From Oscillospiraceae bacterium (GTDB lineage: Bacteria; Bacillota; Clostridia; Oscillospirales; Ruminococcaceae): a DNA stretch of 64,000 bases. The notes below the pieces were generated by a model. The model did not search any database. It had not been told where the DNA came from and worked only from the letters and a program-made list of their open reading frames with translations. The stretch spans positions 1 to 64,000 of the forward strand of contig JAEEXH010000005.1 of NCBI GenBank assembly GCA_016291435.1. The letters are read 5' to 3'. A program made the translations under genes and the position numbers. Below, piece after piece: positions 28,527 to 38,203 of this stretch (position 1 is the first letter of the stretch; each line of letters opens with the position of its first letter).

Positions 28527-29240
28527 TTAATCTTCCATTTGCATATATGTCAGCCGCAGAACGGCAGATTGCTCCGTTTCATTCCGCAGAACGGAGAGCA
28601 CCTGCGAATCGCCGCAGTCCTCCTTCAGCAGATCATAGAGACGCGGCTTCAGAAGCTGCGCCATGCCGCAGATCTCATTGTCCCATTGCAGCGGATAGAG
28701 CCCGCATTTTTCATAGGGGATGCGCCAGATCTCCGTCGCGATCTCATCTGCGGTGAGCTTCATGCGGATCTGTGTGCGGTCCAGCGGCTTGCCGAACAGT
28801 GCGGCCGTGCGGATCTCATGCTTCCGCAGACGCCTGACGATCTCTCCTGTGAGCGCTTCGGTCTGTTCCTTCCACTCAGTCTCCAGCAGCGTACAGAATG
28901 TATAGCCGCCGTGCAGCCGCGCAAACTCCTCCGGCACCGAGATCACGGCATCGGTCTGCCGCACCGTCACGCGGGAATTCTCATCTCCCGCAGGCTGTGA
29001 TTCGGACACCTGCTTCTGCGGATACTTGATCTTGAGCTCCGGGCAGCGCTCCGCGAGCTTTTTGACCTCAGCCGCAGCATCCTGTATCTGTGCAGTCGAA
29101 TCAAGCATCCGTTCCTCTGTGCTGTCGCCGTTCTGCACAGTCTCCGTGCGGTACTGCCCGAGCGTCAGAGTCTCCGTGAACGCTTTGCCGTCCAGACAGC
29201 CGCGCATAATATTTGCATAGAGCTGATCTGCTTTCAGCAT
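28527..29240 (-). CDS. Hypothetical protein
   Basis: Long ORF with RBS, co-directional with tsaE; no recognised family. Confidence 0.6.
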   Translation of the reverse strand: MLKADQLYANIMRGCLDGKAFTETLTLGQYRTETVQNGDSTEERMLDSTAQIQDAAAEVKKLAERCPELKIKYPQKQVSESQPAGDENSRVTVRQTDAVISVPEEFARLHGGYTFCTLLETEWKEQTEALTGEIVRRLRKHEIRTAALFGKPLDRTQIRMKLTADEIATEIWRIPYEKCGLYPLQWDNEICGMAQLLKPRLYDLLKEDCGDSQVLSVLRNETEQSAVLRLTYMQMED

Positions 29241-29348
29241 GCTGCCGCCTCCTCTCGGGAATGTCAAAGGGCAGGCGCCGCAGAAAGATGCAGCCCTGCC
29301 CTTTTATTATAACAGATTGCAGTCAAAAAATCAAGACAAATACACAGA

Positions 29349-31862
29349 TTACATCACAATATGCAGCACCCAGCGAAGGAAGAATCTCCGAATTCTGCCG
29401 CTCTTCTCATAAAGCTGTGACGCAAGCCGCTCTGCCAGCGTGACGACCTGCTCTGCCTGCTCTGCGGTGATCCCGCCGCGGCTGAACACGACCTGCTGCT
29501 CCGTTTCAACGGCAAGCTGCATATCACCCTCTGCGAGCAGATCGCAGCGCTCCTCTGCGGCAAGCGCAAATTCGCCGTGCCCCAGCACGCCCTGCCGGAT
29601 GCCCTGCAGCTCCAGCAGCCGGATGATAAACTGGAATGCCGCATCTGCCGCAAGGCTCGGATTTTTCCTGTGCATCTTGCGGCTGCGGCGGTCAACAGAC
29701 GCCTTGTGCCACATGCGCCAGAGCATCACGAGCACCGCAATCAGAAGCAGAATCAGAAGCACGCGCAGAACCGTCTTGCCCGCTGTGCCCGCTCCGCCCT
29801 GCGGCTCTGTGGCGGCATCGCTGCTCTGCGCCGAAGACTGCGCCGTGGAAACCGTCTGATGTGCAGAAGGCTGCGTCGTCACATAGGAAATCGAAGTCTG
29901 CGCGGTCGTGGTCTCCGTCACATCCTTCTGCGGATCATTTCTGTGCCAGTCCTCCACAACGCCCTCAGTAAATTCATAGGGCATCCAGCCGTAGCTGTCC
30001 ACATAGATCTCCGCCCACGCATGCGCCTGATCGTCGGGCACTTCAAAGAGGAAGCTCCCGCTGCCCATGCTGCCTTTCAGATTGCTGTTTGTCATCACAT
30101 AACCCTGCACATACCGTGCGGGAATGCCGCACATCCGGCAGAGAAGCACAGCCGTTGTCGCATAATGCGCACAGAATCCGCGGCGGCTGCCGAACAGGAA
30201 GTGCTCTGCATAGTCCACGCCGCTCGGCGTCTTGCCGGGCGCTGTGTCATATTCACAGAGATCCCAGAGGAAATCACGGATGGTCTCCAGCTTCAGTTCC
30301 AGCGGAAGATTGCTGTATTGCTGTTCCGGATACTCCGAGCTGAGGTGCGTGTCAAGCCACTCGTCAAAGAGCGTTTCGATCTTCTGCATCGCTTCGGTAT
30401 CGGGCACTCTGCGGTAGACATCACGCACAAATTCCTCGTATTCGCGCACATCCGCACTCTCCGAAGGATGTGCCGTTTCCGTCATTTTCTTCCAGTCTGT
30501 CCGCAGAGAATTGAAGATCCAGTAGCTGTAATTCTTCCGGCTCTTGAATCCGATCTCGGTGTCATAGCGGTATTTCGACCCAGAATCGCACACCGACTGA
30601 TACGGGATATAGTTGACCGATTCGTCATAGACTGCCGAGACCTCACAGCTCATCACGGGGAATATCCCGGAAGGCAGCCGCATGCCCTCGGCATAATCGG
30701 AAATAAAGATCGTCTGCGGCATCCTGCCCGCCTTTGTCAGTCGGCGGAAGAGCGATTTGCCCGAAGCATAATCGACAGTCGGATTCGTCCAGCCGTGCCC
30801 GGTATATGCGCCGCGGACCATGCCGCGCAGATAGAGATCCTCCGGGAGCGTCTGTCCGCCGATCACGGCATCAAGTGCCGGTGCGCCGCTGAAATGCAGC
30901 CGGTCGATCTCGTCCAGCTCGATCTCCGTACCGCTGACATTGAACCCAAGCTCACTCGGAATGCGCCGGAGCACTTCAGTAAAATCACGGATCGACATAT
31001 GTTCCATTGTTGTGAGAATACGGTCGCGGCGGTCATCCATCGCCTTTGTGCGGACATGATGCCGTGTAAAGAGCAGGATCCCGCCCGAGAGCAGTACGGC
31101 TATACAGACCAGATATGCTGCACTGATCTCATTGCTCGTGAAGGTCTTGCGGCGGCGCTTCTTCTCATTGTGCTTCTCACGCGCCTCGCCCTTCGGCACG
31201 CGCACGCGCACAAGTGCCAGCGAAGCAATCCAGAATACGACCAGTGCAAAAACTGCCGGCGTATAGGTCTCGATGCCGAAGAAAAGCCCGCATTCCAGAA
31301 ACGGGAAGGTCACAAGAAAGCGTGTTACAAAGCCGCTGCGCCCGGAGCGTCTGCTCAGAAGCAGTACATCAGAATATTCCAGCAGTGCGGCAACGGCAAG
31401 CACCGTCAGATCAAACAGAAAGCGCAGATAATCGCCTTCGGTGATGTTTCCTGAAACAGCCGTACTCAGATCGACCGTACTCGGATCCTGATAATTCACA
31501 ACGGCGTTCATCACCCGCGAAAAGGCATAGACACCGACTACCGCGGCATCCTTGTGCCGCAGAAGCATTGCGGGAATCACGGTCAGCGAGATCAGCACGC
31601 CGACAAATGCGATACGGAGCGAAATCTGCCGCAGCAGCAGCATGATCAGGGAATAACCGGCAAACACTGCCAGCATGATTTTCCAGTCGTAATGAAAGCC
31701 GAAGAAGCCCTGAAAGCACATCATGGTCGCAAAGCCGCCGAGCACGGTGATCAGCGAATGCACAAGCAGCTCCGGAAAGCGGCTGCGCTCCCGCACGGAC
31801 ATCGCTACGCCTTCATGGATGAGCAGCATATCGGGAGAGCCGCGTTTCTTGCGGTGTTTCAC
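29349..31862 (-). CDS. Transglutaminase-like domain membrane protein
   Basis: RRGFCAHYATTAVLLCRMCGIPARYVQGYVM (Cys), QAHAWAEIYVDSYGWMPYE (His/Asp); N-terminal TM bundle. Confidence 0.9.
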   Translation of the reverse strand: MKHRKKRGSPDMLLIHEGVAMSVRERSRFPELLVHSLITVLGGFATMMCFQGFFGFHYDWKIMLAVFAGYSLIMLLLRQISLRIAFVGVLISLTVIPAMLLRHKDAAVVGVYAFSRVMNAVVNYQDPSTVDLSTAVSGNITEGDYLRFLFDLTVLAVAALLEYSDVLLLSRRSGRSGFVTRFLVTFPFLECGLFFGIETYTPAVFALVVFWIASLALVRVRVPKGEAREKHNEKKRRRKTFTSNEISAAYLVCIAVLLSGGILLFTRHHVRTKAMDDRRDRILTTMEHMSIRDFTEVLRRIPSELGFNVSGTEIELDEIDRLHFSGAPALDAVIGGQTLPEDLYLRGMVRGAYTGHGWTNPTVDYASGKSLFRRLTKAGRMPQTIFISDYAEGMRLPSGIFPVMSCEVSAVYDESVNYIPYQSVCDSGSKYRYDTEIGFKSRKNYSYWIFNSLRTDWKKMTETAHPSESADVREYEEFVRDVYRRVPDTEAMQKIETLFDEWLDTHLSSEYPEQQYSNLPLELKLETIRDFLWDLCEYDTAPGKTPSGVDYAEHFLFGSRRGFCAHYATTAVLLCRMCGIPARYVQGYVMTNSNLKGSMGSGSFLFEVPDDQAHAWAEIYVDSYGWMPYEFTEGVVEDWHRNDPQKDVTETTTAQTSISYVTTQPSAHQTVSTAQSSAQSSDAATEPQGGAGTAGKTVLRVLLILLLIAVLVMLWRMWHKASVDRRSRKMHRKNPSLAADAAFQFIIRLLELQGIRQGVLGHGEFALAAEERCDLLAEGDMQLAVETEQQVVFSRGGITAEQAEQVVTLAERLASQLYEKSGRIRRFFLRWVLHIVM

Positions 31863-33115
31863 TGTTCGCCACCTCCCCCGTCCGGATCGTAGTACATTTC
31901 CGCTTCCGTCAGCACGGTCACAGGATGCTGCTGCTCAGGCGCCGACGGTGCAGGCGAAACAGGCACCGTAATCCATTCAAACGGCAGCGCCTTCATCGGC
32001 TTCTCCGATTCGTCATCCCGCACGGCAAAGACCGTCAGATGCGACGGGTCCTGCAAGGATGCCAGCGAAGCGGCTGCATCATCCGAAAGCAGCGGCGTAA
32101 AAAACAGCAGATGATCGTGCATCATCGGATCCGTGAGCATTTCCATGATCTGCGAGATACAGACAGATTCTGCCTTATCCTCGGCAGGCTCCTCGCTGAA
32201 CAGCGCATAGAAATATTCGCCGACGGTCTCTGAGGCGTCGATCGTTCCTGTGCTGACAATGCCGTCACGCGGCGTCATCCGCAGCATGGAAAACGGGATC
32301 CCGCGCTCAAGCAGGAAGGACGCAGCATTGTGCATCGCGCCGAGCATCGCATCCAGACGGAGCGCTGCCTCCTGCGGATCGCCCGCCTGACGGAAATCGG
32401 GCAGCAGAAGAAGCTGTCCCGCAATCGGCAGGCTGTATTCCTTCACCAGAAGCTGATCGAGCTTTGCGCTCAGCTTCCAGTTGATGCGCGAAACGGAATC
32501 GCCCTCCCGGTAGCTGTGCATGTCAAAGATCTCAGAAGGATCATCGCCCTGCCTGTGCGGATCATAGGTATCCGAATCCTCGGAGATATGCTGGTGCAGC
32601 GCCCAGTCCTCCCCGATCTGCGGATCGGCGGCAGGCAGCACGAGCACGGAATCCGAGACATTGCTCATCACATCGCGGCGGAACAGATGCAGCGGATCAT
32701 AGATCCGCAGGCGCGTGACACGGAGCGTCTGTACGCCGCATGCCGCTGCGTGAAACCGAAAGAGCACGCGCTGCGTATTGCGCGGGAGCACGGGAAGCTG
32801 CACGCGGAGCTTCTGCACACCCGAAGAAAGGCTCGTCGAATATTCCAGCACGACCGTTGCATATGCCGCAGGAAAAATGCTGCGGTTGCGGATGGCAAGC
32901 ACCCATTCAAATGCCTTGCCGGTGCTGATCGGCTCCTGCGTGTGCTTCAGCGATACCGCCAATGCTCTGCGCAGTGCAAAGAGCATCAGCCAGAGCGGGA
33001 TCGGGAACAGCAGTCCGAAGAGCAGAAGCTGAAAGGACAGCGTCCCCCGGTAAAGGATCCAGAAGAAGAACAGAATGACAAGCAGAACAGCATAGAGCAG
33101 CTTTGCGCGGATCAT
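31859..33115 (-). CDS. DUF58 domain-containing protein
   Basis: DPHRQGDDPSEIFDMHSYREGDSVSRINWKLSAKLDQLLVKEY. Confidence 0.9.
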   Translation of the reverse strand: MIRAKLLYAVLLVILFFFWILYRGTLSFQLLLFGLLFPIPLWLMLFALRRALAVSLKHTQEPISTGKAFEWVLAIRNRSIFPAAYATVVLEYSTSLSSGVQKLRVQLPVLPRNTQRVLFRFHAAACGVQTLRVTRLRIYDPLHLFRRDVMSNVSDSVLVLPAADPQIGEDWALHQHISEDSDTYDPHRQGDDPSEIFDMHSYREGDSVSRINWKLSAKLDQLLVKEYSLPIAGQLLLLPDFRQAGDPQEAALRLDAMLGAMHNAASFLLERGIPFSMLRMTPRDGIVSTGTIDASETVGEYFYALFSEEPAEDKAESVCISQIMEMLTDPMMHDHLLFFTPLLSDDAAASLASLQDPSHLTVFAVRDDESEKPMKALPFEWITVPVSPAPSAPEQQHPVTVLTEAEMYYDPDGGGGEQ

Positions 33116-34092
33116 GATTCATGCTTCCTTTGCAGCTTCGGCTGCGGCACATTCTGCATGATCTCCTCGATCAGCGCATCTGCCGTGACATTTTCAATGC
33201 GGGCACGCGGCGCAAGGATCAGACGGTGCGCAAAGCATTCCCGCACGATCACGCGGATGTCATCCGGGACAACGTAATCCCTGCCGCGCACAAGCGCCGT
33301 CGCACGGGCACATGCACAGAGCGCCAGCGAGCCGCGGGGAGATACGCCCAGACGGATCATCTCATGGGAGCGGGTCGCGGCGGAAAGCTCTGCGATGTAG
33401 CGCATGACGGATTCATCCACATAGATCTGCGATGCAGCCGCCTGCATATGGAACAGCGTTTCCTTCGTAACAACGCGCTCGAGTCTGTCAAGCGGGTCGC
33501 CGTCCGCACGCGCCTGCATGATCTGCACCTCACTGTCAAGATCCGGGTAGCCCATGTGCAGACGGAGCATGAAGCGGTCAAGCTGCGATTCCGGTAGCAT
33601 CTGCGTGCCGACGGAGCCCGTCGGGTTCTGCGTTGCAAGCACAATATACGGCACGGGCAGCGGGTGCGTCACACCGTCTACGGTCACTGCATTTTCTTCC
33701 ATCAGCTCAAGCAGCGCAGACTGCGTTTTCGGGGAGGTACGGTTGATCTCATCCGCGAGCAGCAGATTGCAGAATGCCGCACCCTTCTTGAATTCCATCT
33801 GTGCGGTCTCCTTGTTGTAGACCGTGAAGCCGGTCACATCGCTCGGGAGCACATCCGGCGTAAACTGCACTCTGCGGTAGTCAAGATCAAGCACCTTTGC
33901 AAATGCCAGAGCCAGCGTGGTCTTACCGACGCCGGGCATGTCCTCCAGCAGCACATGTCCACCCGCCAGCACCGCCAGCAGCACCTTCAGAATGATCATA
34001 TTCTTGCCGACAATGACACTCTGTACCTGCTGCAGGACCTCCTGCGCACAGGCAGATGCTTCCTCGGCGGAAATCGCGTTGTTTCGTTCCAT
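33112..34092 (-). CDS. MoxR-family AAA ATPase
   Basis: LLEDMPGVGKTTLALAFAK, LLADEINRTSPKTQSALLELMEE; MoxR-DUF58-transglutaminase operon. Confidence 0.93.
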   Translation of the reverse strand: MERNNAISAEEASACAQEVLQQVQSVIVGKNMIILKVLLAVLAGGHVLLEDMPGVGKTTLALAFAKVLDLDYRRVQFTPDVLPSDVTGFTVYNKETAQMEFKKGAAFCNLLLADEINRTSPKTQSALLELMEENAVTVDGVTHPLPVPYIVLATQNPTGSVGTQMLPESQLDRFMLRLHMGYPDLDSEVQIMQARADGDPLDRLERVVTKETLFHMQAAASQIYVDESVMRYIAELSAATRSHEMIRLGVSPRGSLALCACARATALVRGRDYVVPDDIRVIVRECFAHRLILAPRARIENVTADALIEEIMQNVPQPKLQRKHES

Positions 34093-34489
34093 TTCTTTTC
34101 TCCTTATCCGCATGCGTCCCGCCGGTTTCTGCACGGGCGCACAGTATTCTCAGTATGATTATTATAGCACATCCCAAAACAAATTGCAACCGAGGACAAA
34201 ATGTGACAATTCTCCCGAAAATTCAGCGATGCGCACAAATTTCCCTTCCCGAGCGCGGCTGCATCAACGATTTTCCCGAAATTATCGTGAAATTGAAACC
34301 ATTTTTACAGAAAAGGCGTCTATATAAACCAGGCGTCCGAAAAGCAGATTTTGTCAGCACAAAAAATCGTCGGGGTGCACAAATTTGAATGCTCGATTTT
34401 GTGTGTTTCGCCGGACTGTGCTATACGTCAGAGATTTGGCGGAATTTGTCTGTTTCATTCTTCCGCACAATCTGATATACCGGAATCAA

Positions 34490-34556
34490 CACCGCATCGC
34501 AGGGGCAGCCCCGCCGCATGTCACGCACAGTGCAGCCGGTCAGCCCCGATGCGGTG
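34490..34556. other. Structured intergenic inverted-repeat element (possible ncRNA or mini-element)
   Basis: Perfect 10-bp stem CACCGCATCG (34490-34499) / CGATGCGGTG (34547-34556), extended by GGGC/GCCC across a small bulge. Confidence 0.5.
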
Positions 34557-34587
34557 CCGCCATATCCTGAAATCTTTGTGAATCCCC

Positions 34588-34616
34588 TTGCACTTTTCCG
34601 CAAATCGTGCTATACT
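34588..34616 (+). promoter_or_regulatory. Sigma-A promoter for fumarase alpha
   Basis: TTGCAC, 17 nt, TATACT. Confidence 0.75.
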
Positions 34617-34661
34617 GTAAGCAGCAATCCTCGGAAAATCTGAATGCAAAGGAGCACAATT

Positions 34662-35504
34662 ATGCGAGAGCTTCATGTTGATACAATCCGCGATACCGTC
34701 CGCCGCCTCTGCATCGAGGCAAATGCCGTTCTCCCGGAGGCACTGGAGCAGTGCATCCGCAGCGGTGCAGACCGCGAGACCTCTCCCGCCGGAAAGAGCG
34801 TCTTTGCCGATCTCTGCGCAAATCTCGACGCCGCCAGAGAGACAGGTCTCCCGATCTGTCAGGATACCGGCATGGCAGTCGTGTTTCTGACGCTCGGACA
34901 GGATGTTCACATCGTCGGCGGAAGCCTGCGCGATGCGGTCAATGCAGGTGTCGCCGCCGGTTATATCGACGGCTATCTGCGCTGTTCCGTTGTCGGTGAT
35001 CCGCTTGAGCGCGTCAACACGGGCAACAACACCCCTGCCGTGCTGCATCTGGATATTGCCGAAGGCGACAAGGTCACGATTGATGTCTGCCCCAAGGGCT
35101 TCGGCAGCGAGAATATGAGCGCACTGAAAATGTTTACCCCCGCTGCATCACAGGAAGATATCATCGGCTTCGTTGCAGATACCGTCAACAGAGCAGGCAG
35201 CAATCCCTGCCCGCCGATCGTGGTCGGTGTCGGCATCGGCGGCGACTTTGAGCAGTGTGCATTTCTTGCGAAGAAGGCGCTCTGCCGCGATGTTGCCGTT
35301 CGCAATGAAAAGCCGCTCTATGCCGGTCTCGAAGCACAGATGCTCGAAGCGGTCAACCGGCTCGGCATCGGTCCGCAGGGCTTCGGCGGCTCCGTGACTG
35401 CACTTGCGGTCAACATTGAACAGGCGCCGACCCACATCGCAGGTCTGCCTGTCGCCGTCAACATCGGCTGCCATGTCACACGGCATGCGCATGCGGAGAT
35501 TTGA
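34662..35504 (+). CDS. Class I fumarate hydratase / L(+)-tartrate dehydratase alpha subunit
   Basis: GLPICQDTGMAVVFL, RCSVVGDPLERVNTGNNTPAVLH, PKGFGSENMSALKM, VGVGIGGDFEQCAFLAKKAL. Confidence 0.92.
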   Translation: MRELHVDTIRDTVRRLCIEANAVLPEALEQCIRSGADRETSPAGKSVFADLCANLDAARETGLPICQDTGMAVVFLTLGQDVHIVGGSLRDAVNAGVAAGYIDGYLRCSVVGDPLERVNTGNNTPAVLHLDIAEGDKVTIDVCPKGFGSENMSALKMFTPAASQEDIIGFVADTVNRAGSNPCPPIVVGVGIGGDFEQCAFLAKKALCRDVAVRNEKPLYAGLEAQMLEAVNRLGIGPQGFGGSVTALAVNIEQAPTHIAGLPVAVNIGCHVTRHAHAEI

Positions 35505-35534
35505 TGAACTTATTGTGAAATATCAACAGATTGC

Positions 35535-35563
35535 TTGACACTATATGCAAATCGTGGTATAAT
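35535..35563 (+). promoter_or_regulatory. Sigma-A promoter
   Basis: TTGACA, 17 nt, TATAAT. Confidence 0.85.
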
Positions 35564-35585
35564 ATACACATGGGGAGGGGTACTT

Positions 35586-35957
35586 ATGCGAAAATATCTG
35601 TCTGATTATATGGCATGGCTCGAAGCGCTGCTGGAATCATCGGATCCGATTGATTATGCAGAGCTGGAGGAGCGTCATCTCACGATGACACATTTCATGC
35701 AGCATGAACGGCTCATTCATTTTCTTGTCACGATGCTGTTCGCAATCTGCTTCTTCATCGTGCTTGCTGTGTATCTCACTGCCGAAATGATCATGATGCT
35801 GCCGCTGATGATCCTCATTCTCGTACTGCTGATCCCCTATATTGCACATTATTATTTCATGGAGAACTCCGTGCAGAAGCTGTATTTTCTGTACGATCAG
35901 ATCCACAGCCGCCGTGTCCGGCAGCAGACCGCCGGCAAACAGAAGGAGGGAGACTGA
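35586..35957 (+). CDS. Hypothetical two-TM membrane protein
   Basis: Preceded by GGGGAGGGG; LIHFLVTMLFAICFFIVLAVYL and LPLMILILVLLIPYIAHYYF. Confidence 0.7.
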   Translation: MRKYLSDYMAWLEALLESSDPIDYAELEERHLTMTHFMQHERLIHFLVTMLFAICFFIVLAVYLTAEMIMMLPLMILILVLLIPYIAHYYFMENSVQKLYFLYDQIHSRRVRQQTAGKQKEGD

Positions 35958-36332
35958 ATGGAGCTTTACCGCCCGATCTCTGCGGAGGAATATGCCGCAA
36001 TCGAAGAAAAGAAATTCAAAGGATTCCCGCACCGCAGCGCGGAGCAGCCGCTCTTCACCGCACTGCTCTCGCAGGAGGGTGCAATCCAGATCGCACGCCG
36101 CCTGCGTGTGGATAAACAGACGGAAAGCGATATGGTCTATGTCGTCGGCTTCATCGCGGAGGATGCCTATATCCGGCAGTTCCCCGTGCAGCATGCTGAT
36201 GATCCCGAGCGCCGCGCACTCTGGATCCCCGCAGAGGAGATTGACATTCTCAACCAGCATCTCATCGGCAAAATCCGCGTGCTCGACAGCTTTGAGATCG
36301 ACCGCAGCATCGGTGATGTATTTTTCGCATGA
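35958..36332 (+). CDS. Hypothetical protein
   Basis: Directly abuts the preceding gene; RBS GAAGGAGGG. Confidence 0.65.
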   Translation: MELYRPISAEEYAAIEEKKFKGFPHRSAEQPLFTALLSQEGAIQIARRLRVDKQTESDMVYVVGFIAEDAYIRQFPVQHADDPERRALWIPAEEIDILNQHLIGKIRVLDSFEIDRSIGDVFFA

Positions 36333-36356
36333 AATGAAAGGAAGTCCTGATTCAAA

Positions 36357-36962
36357 ATGGCAATGACAATTCTGTATCCCGTCGGGGAGCATCTCTATGT
36401 GAACCTGACAAACCACTGTCCCTGTGCGTGCACCTTCTGCATCCGGCAGAACGGCGACGGCGCATACGGCTCCGATTCGCTCTGGCTGGAGCATGATCCC
36501 GATTTCGATGAGATCCGTGCGGCATTCGCTGCATGGGATCTCAGCCGGTTCACAGAACTGGTATTCTGCGGCTACGGCGAACCGACCGAGGCGCTGGAAA
36601 TGCTCTGCGCGGCGGCGGCATATGCTAAGACACTGCCCGGCTGTCCGCCGGTGAGACTGAATACAAACGGTCTCTCCGATCTCATTCACGGCAAAAAAAC
36701 CGCCCATCTGCTGAAAGGTCTGGTGGACACTGTCTCCATCTCGCTGAACGCGGGCACCAAACAGGAATATCTCGCGGTCACGCGCCCGAAATGGGACACC
36801 GCTTATGAAGCCTTGCAGGCATTTGCATCCGACTGCAAGCAATATGTGCCGAAGGTGATGTTCACCGTTGTCGATGTGATCCCGCCCGAGGAGATTGCCG
36901 CGGCACAGGCTGTCGCAGATTCGCTCGGCATCCCGCTGCGCGTGCGGAAATATGATTCGTAA
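36357..36962 (+). CDS. TatD-associated radical SAM protein (short, ~200 aa)
   Basis: YVNLTNHCPCACTFCIRQNGDGAYGSDSLWLEHDP; CxxxCxxC; FCGYGEPTE. Confidence 0.85.
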   Translation: MAMTILYPVGEHLYVNLTNHCPCACTFCIRQNGDGAYGSDSLWLEHDPDFDEIRAAFAAWDLSRFTELVFCGYGEPTEALEMLCAAAAYAKTLPGCPPVRLNTNGLSDLIHGKKTAHLLKGLVDTVSISLNAGTKQEYLAVTRPKWDTAYEALQAFASDCKQYVPKVMFTVVDVIPPEEIAAAQAVADSLGIPLRVRKYDS

Positions 36963-36978
36963 GGAAGGAGCAACATTC

Positions 36979-38163
36979 ATGCTGAGACCCCTTCTCCGTA
37001 AAATGGGCGCATGTCTGCTCGCAGGCGCAATGCTCACATGCAGCCTCAGTGCATGCGGCGATGCATCCTCTGCGGAAAGCAGTGATAAAATCGAATATTC
37101 TCAGCCTGCTGAAGAATCGCTCGCTGATGTTGAGCTTGTCAAATCGGACGGCACCGCAAAGGTGACGGTCGCCGACGGGCATTTTCAGGTCGGCGGCAAA
37201 CCGCTCTGGCTCTGCGGCACCAATACCCCCTGGGACAACTGGGACGATTTCGGCGGTCAGTTTGACGCCGCCTTCTGGGACGATCATTTTGCGCAGCTCC
37301 ATGACGCCGGCATCAATTCCTCCCGCGTCTGGATCCTGTGCAGCGGCGACCGCGGCATTCAGTTCGGAGAGGACGGCTCTGTCACCGGCATGACCGACAA
37401 ATTCTGGAACGATGTCGATCAGCTCATGTATATCGCCGCAAAGCACAAAATCTACATTATGGCGACCATGATGTCCTTTGACTGCTGCAAAACCGGCAAC
37501 CGCAACAACAAAAAGTTCCGTGCGATGATTCAGGATGATGCACTCACTGACAGCTATGTGCAGAACTACATCATTCCCTTCGCGGAGCGCTATGACAGCA
37601 ACGATTATCTGTTCAGCATCGACCTCTGCAATGAGCCCGACTGGATCCATGAAAACGAGGAGGAGGGCAGGATTGACTGGAAGCCGCTTGTCAAATTCTT
37701 CGCGAAATGCTCGCAGGGCATCCATCAGCACAGCGATATCCTCGTCACGACCGGCATGGGCTATATCCCGAACAATTCCGATGTACGCGGCACGAATATC
37801 GTCGGCGACTATCTGATGAAATCCTACGGTGACGAGACCGCCTGCATGGATTTCTATTCCGTGCATTTCTACGACTGGATGATTCAGTGGCACAAAAATC
37901 CGTTCCTGCTGACGCCGGAGGAATACGGGCTTGACACCTCCAAGCCGAATGTGATGGGTGAATGCTCCGCAAAGGGCTCTACAGATGACAACATCGACCT
38001 TGTGCAGGCGGCGCAGAATCTCTATGACAACGGCTGGGACGGCGTCTATCCGTGGACCTCGAACGGCTCCGACAACAACGGCGGCTTCAATGAAGTCACT
38101 GCGTATTCCAAAAATATGCTCGCGCAGATCGAAGAACTCATCTTCCCGCTCGGGAAGGACTGA
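36979..38163 (+). CDS. Secreted lipoprotein glycoside hydrolase, GH5 / beta-mannanase-like
   Basis: Lipobox LTCSLSAC; LCNEPDW (acid/base NEP) and VMGECSAKG (nucleophile E); TIM-barrel layout. Confidence 0.8.
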   Translation: MLRPLLRKMGACLLAGAMLTCSLSACGDASSAESSDKIEYSQPAEESLADVELVKSDGTAKVTVADGHFQVGGKPLWLCGTNTPWDNWDDFGGQFDAAFWDDHFAQLHDAGINSSRVWILCSGDRGIQFGEDGSVTGMTDKFWNDVDQLMYIAAKHKIYIMATMMSFDCCKTGNRNNKKFRAMIQDDALTDSYVQNYIIPFAERYDSNDYLFSIDLCNEPDWIHENEEEGRIDWKPLVKFFAKCSQGIHQHSDILVTTGMGYIPNNSDVRGTNIVGDYLMKSYGDETACMDFYSVHFYDWMIQWHKNPFLLTPEEYGLDTSKPNVMGECSAKGSTDDNIDLVQAAQNLYDNGWDGVYPWTSNGSDNNGGFNEVTAYSKNMLAQIEELIFPLGKD

Positions 38164-38170
38164 ACAAAAG

Positions 38171-38203
38171 GCAGCACAGGGATTATCCCCGTGCTGCTTT
38201 GTT
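38171..38203 (+). terminator. Intrinsic terminator
   Basis: GCAGCACaGGGA-tta-TCCCcGTGCTGC then TTTGTTTT. Confidence 0.8.

Noticed and set aside
29577-31454. 625-aa plus-strand ORF opposite the transglutaminase gene
   Set aside because: Antisense of a clear coding gene; His/Arg/Cys-rich shadow translation.
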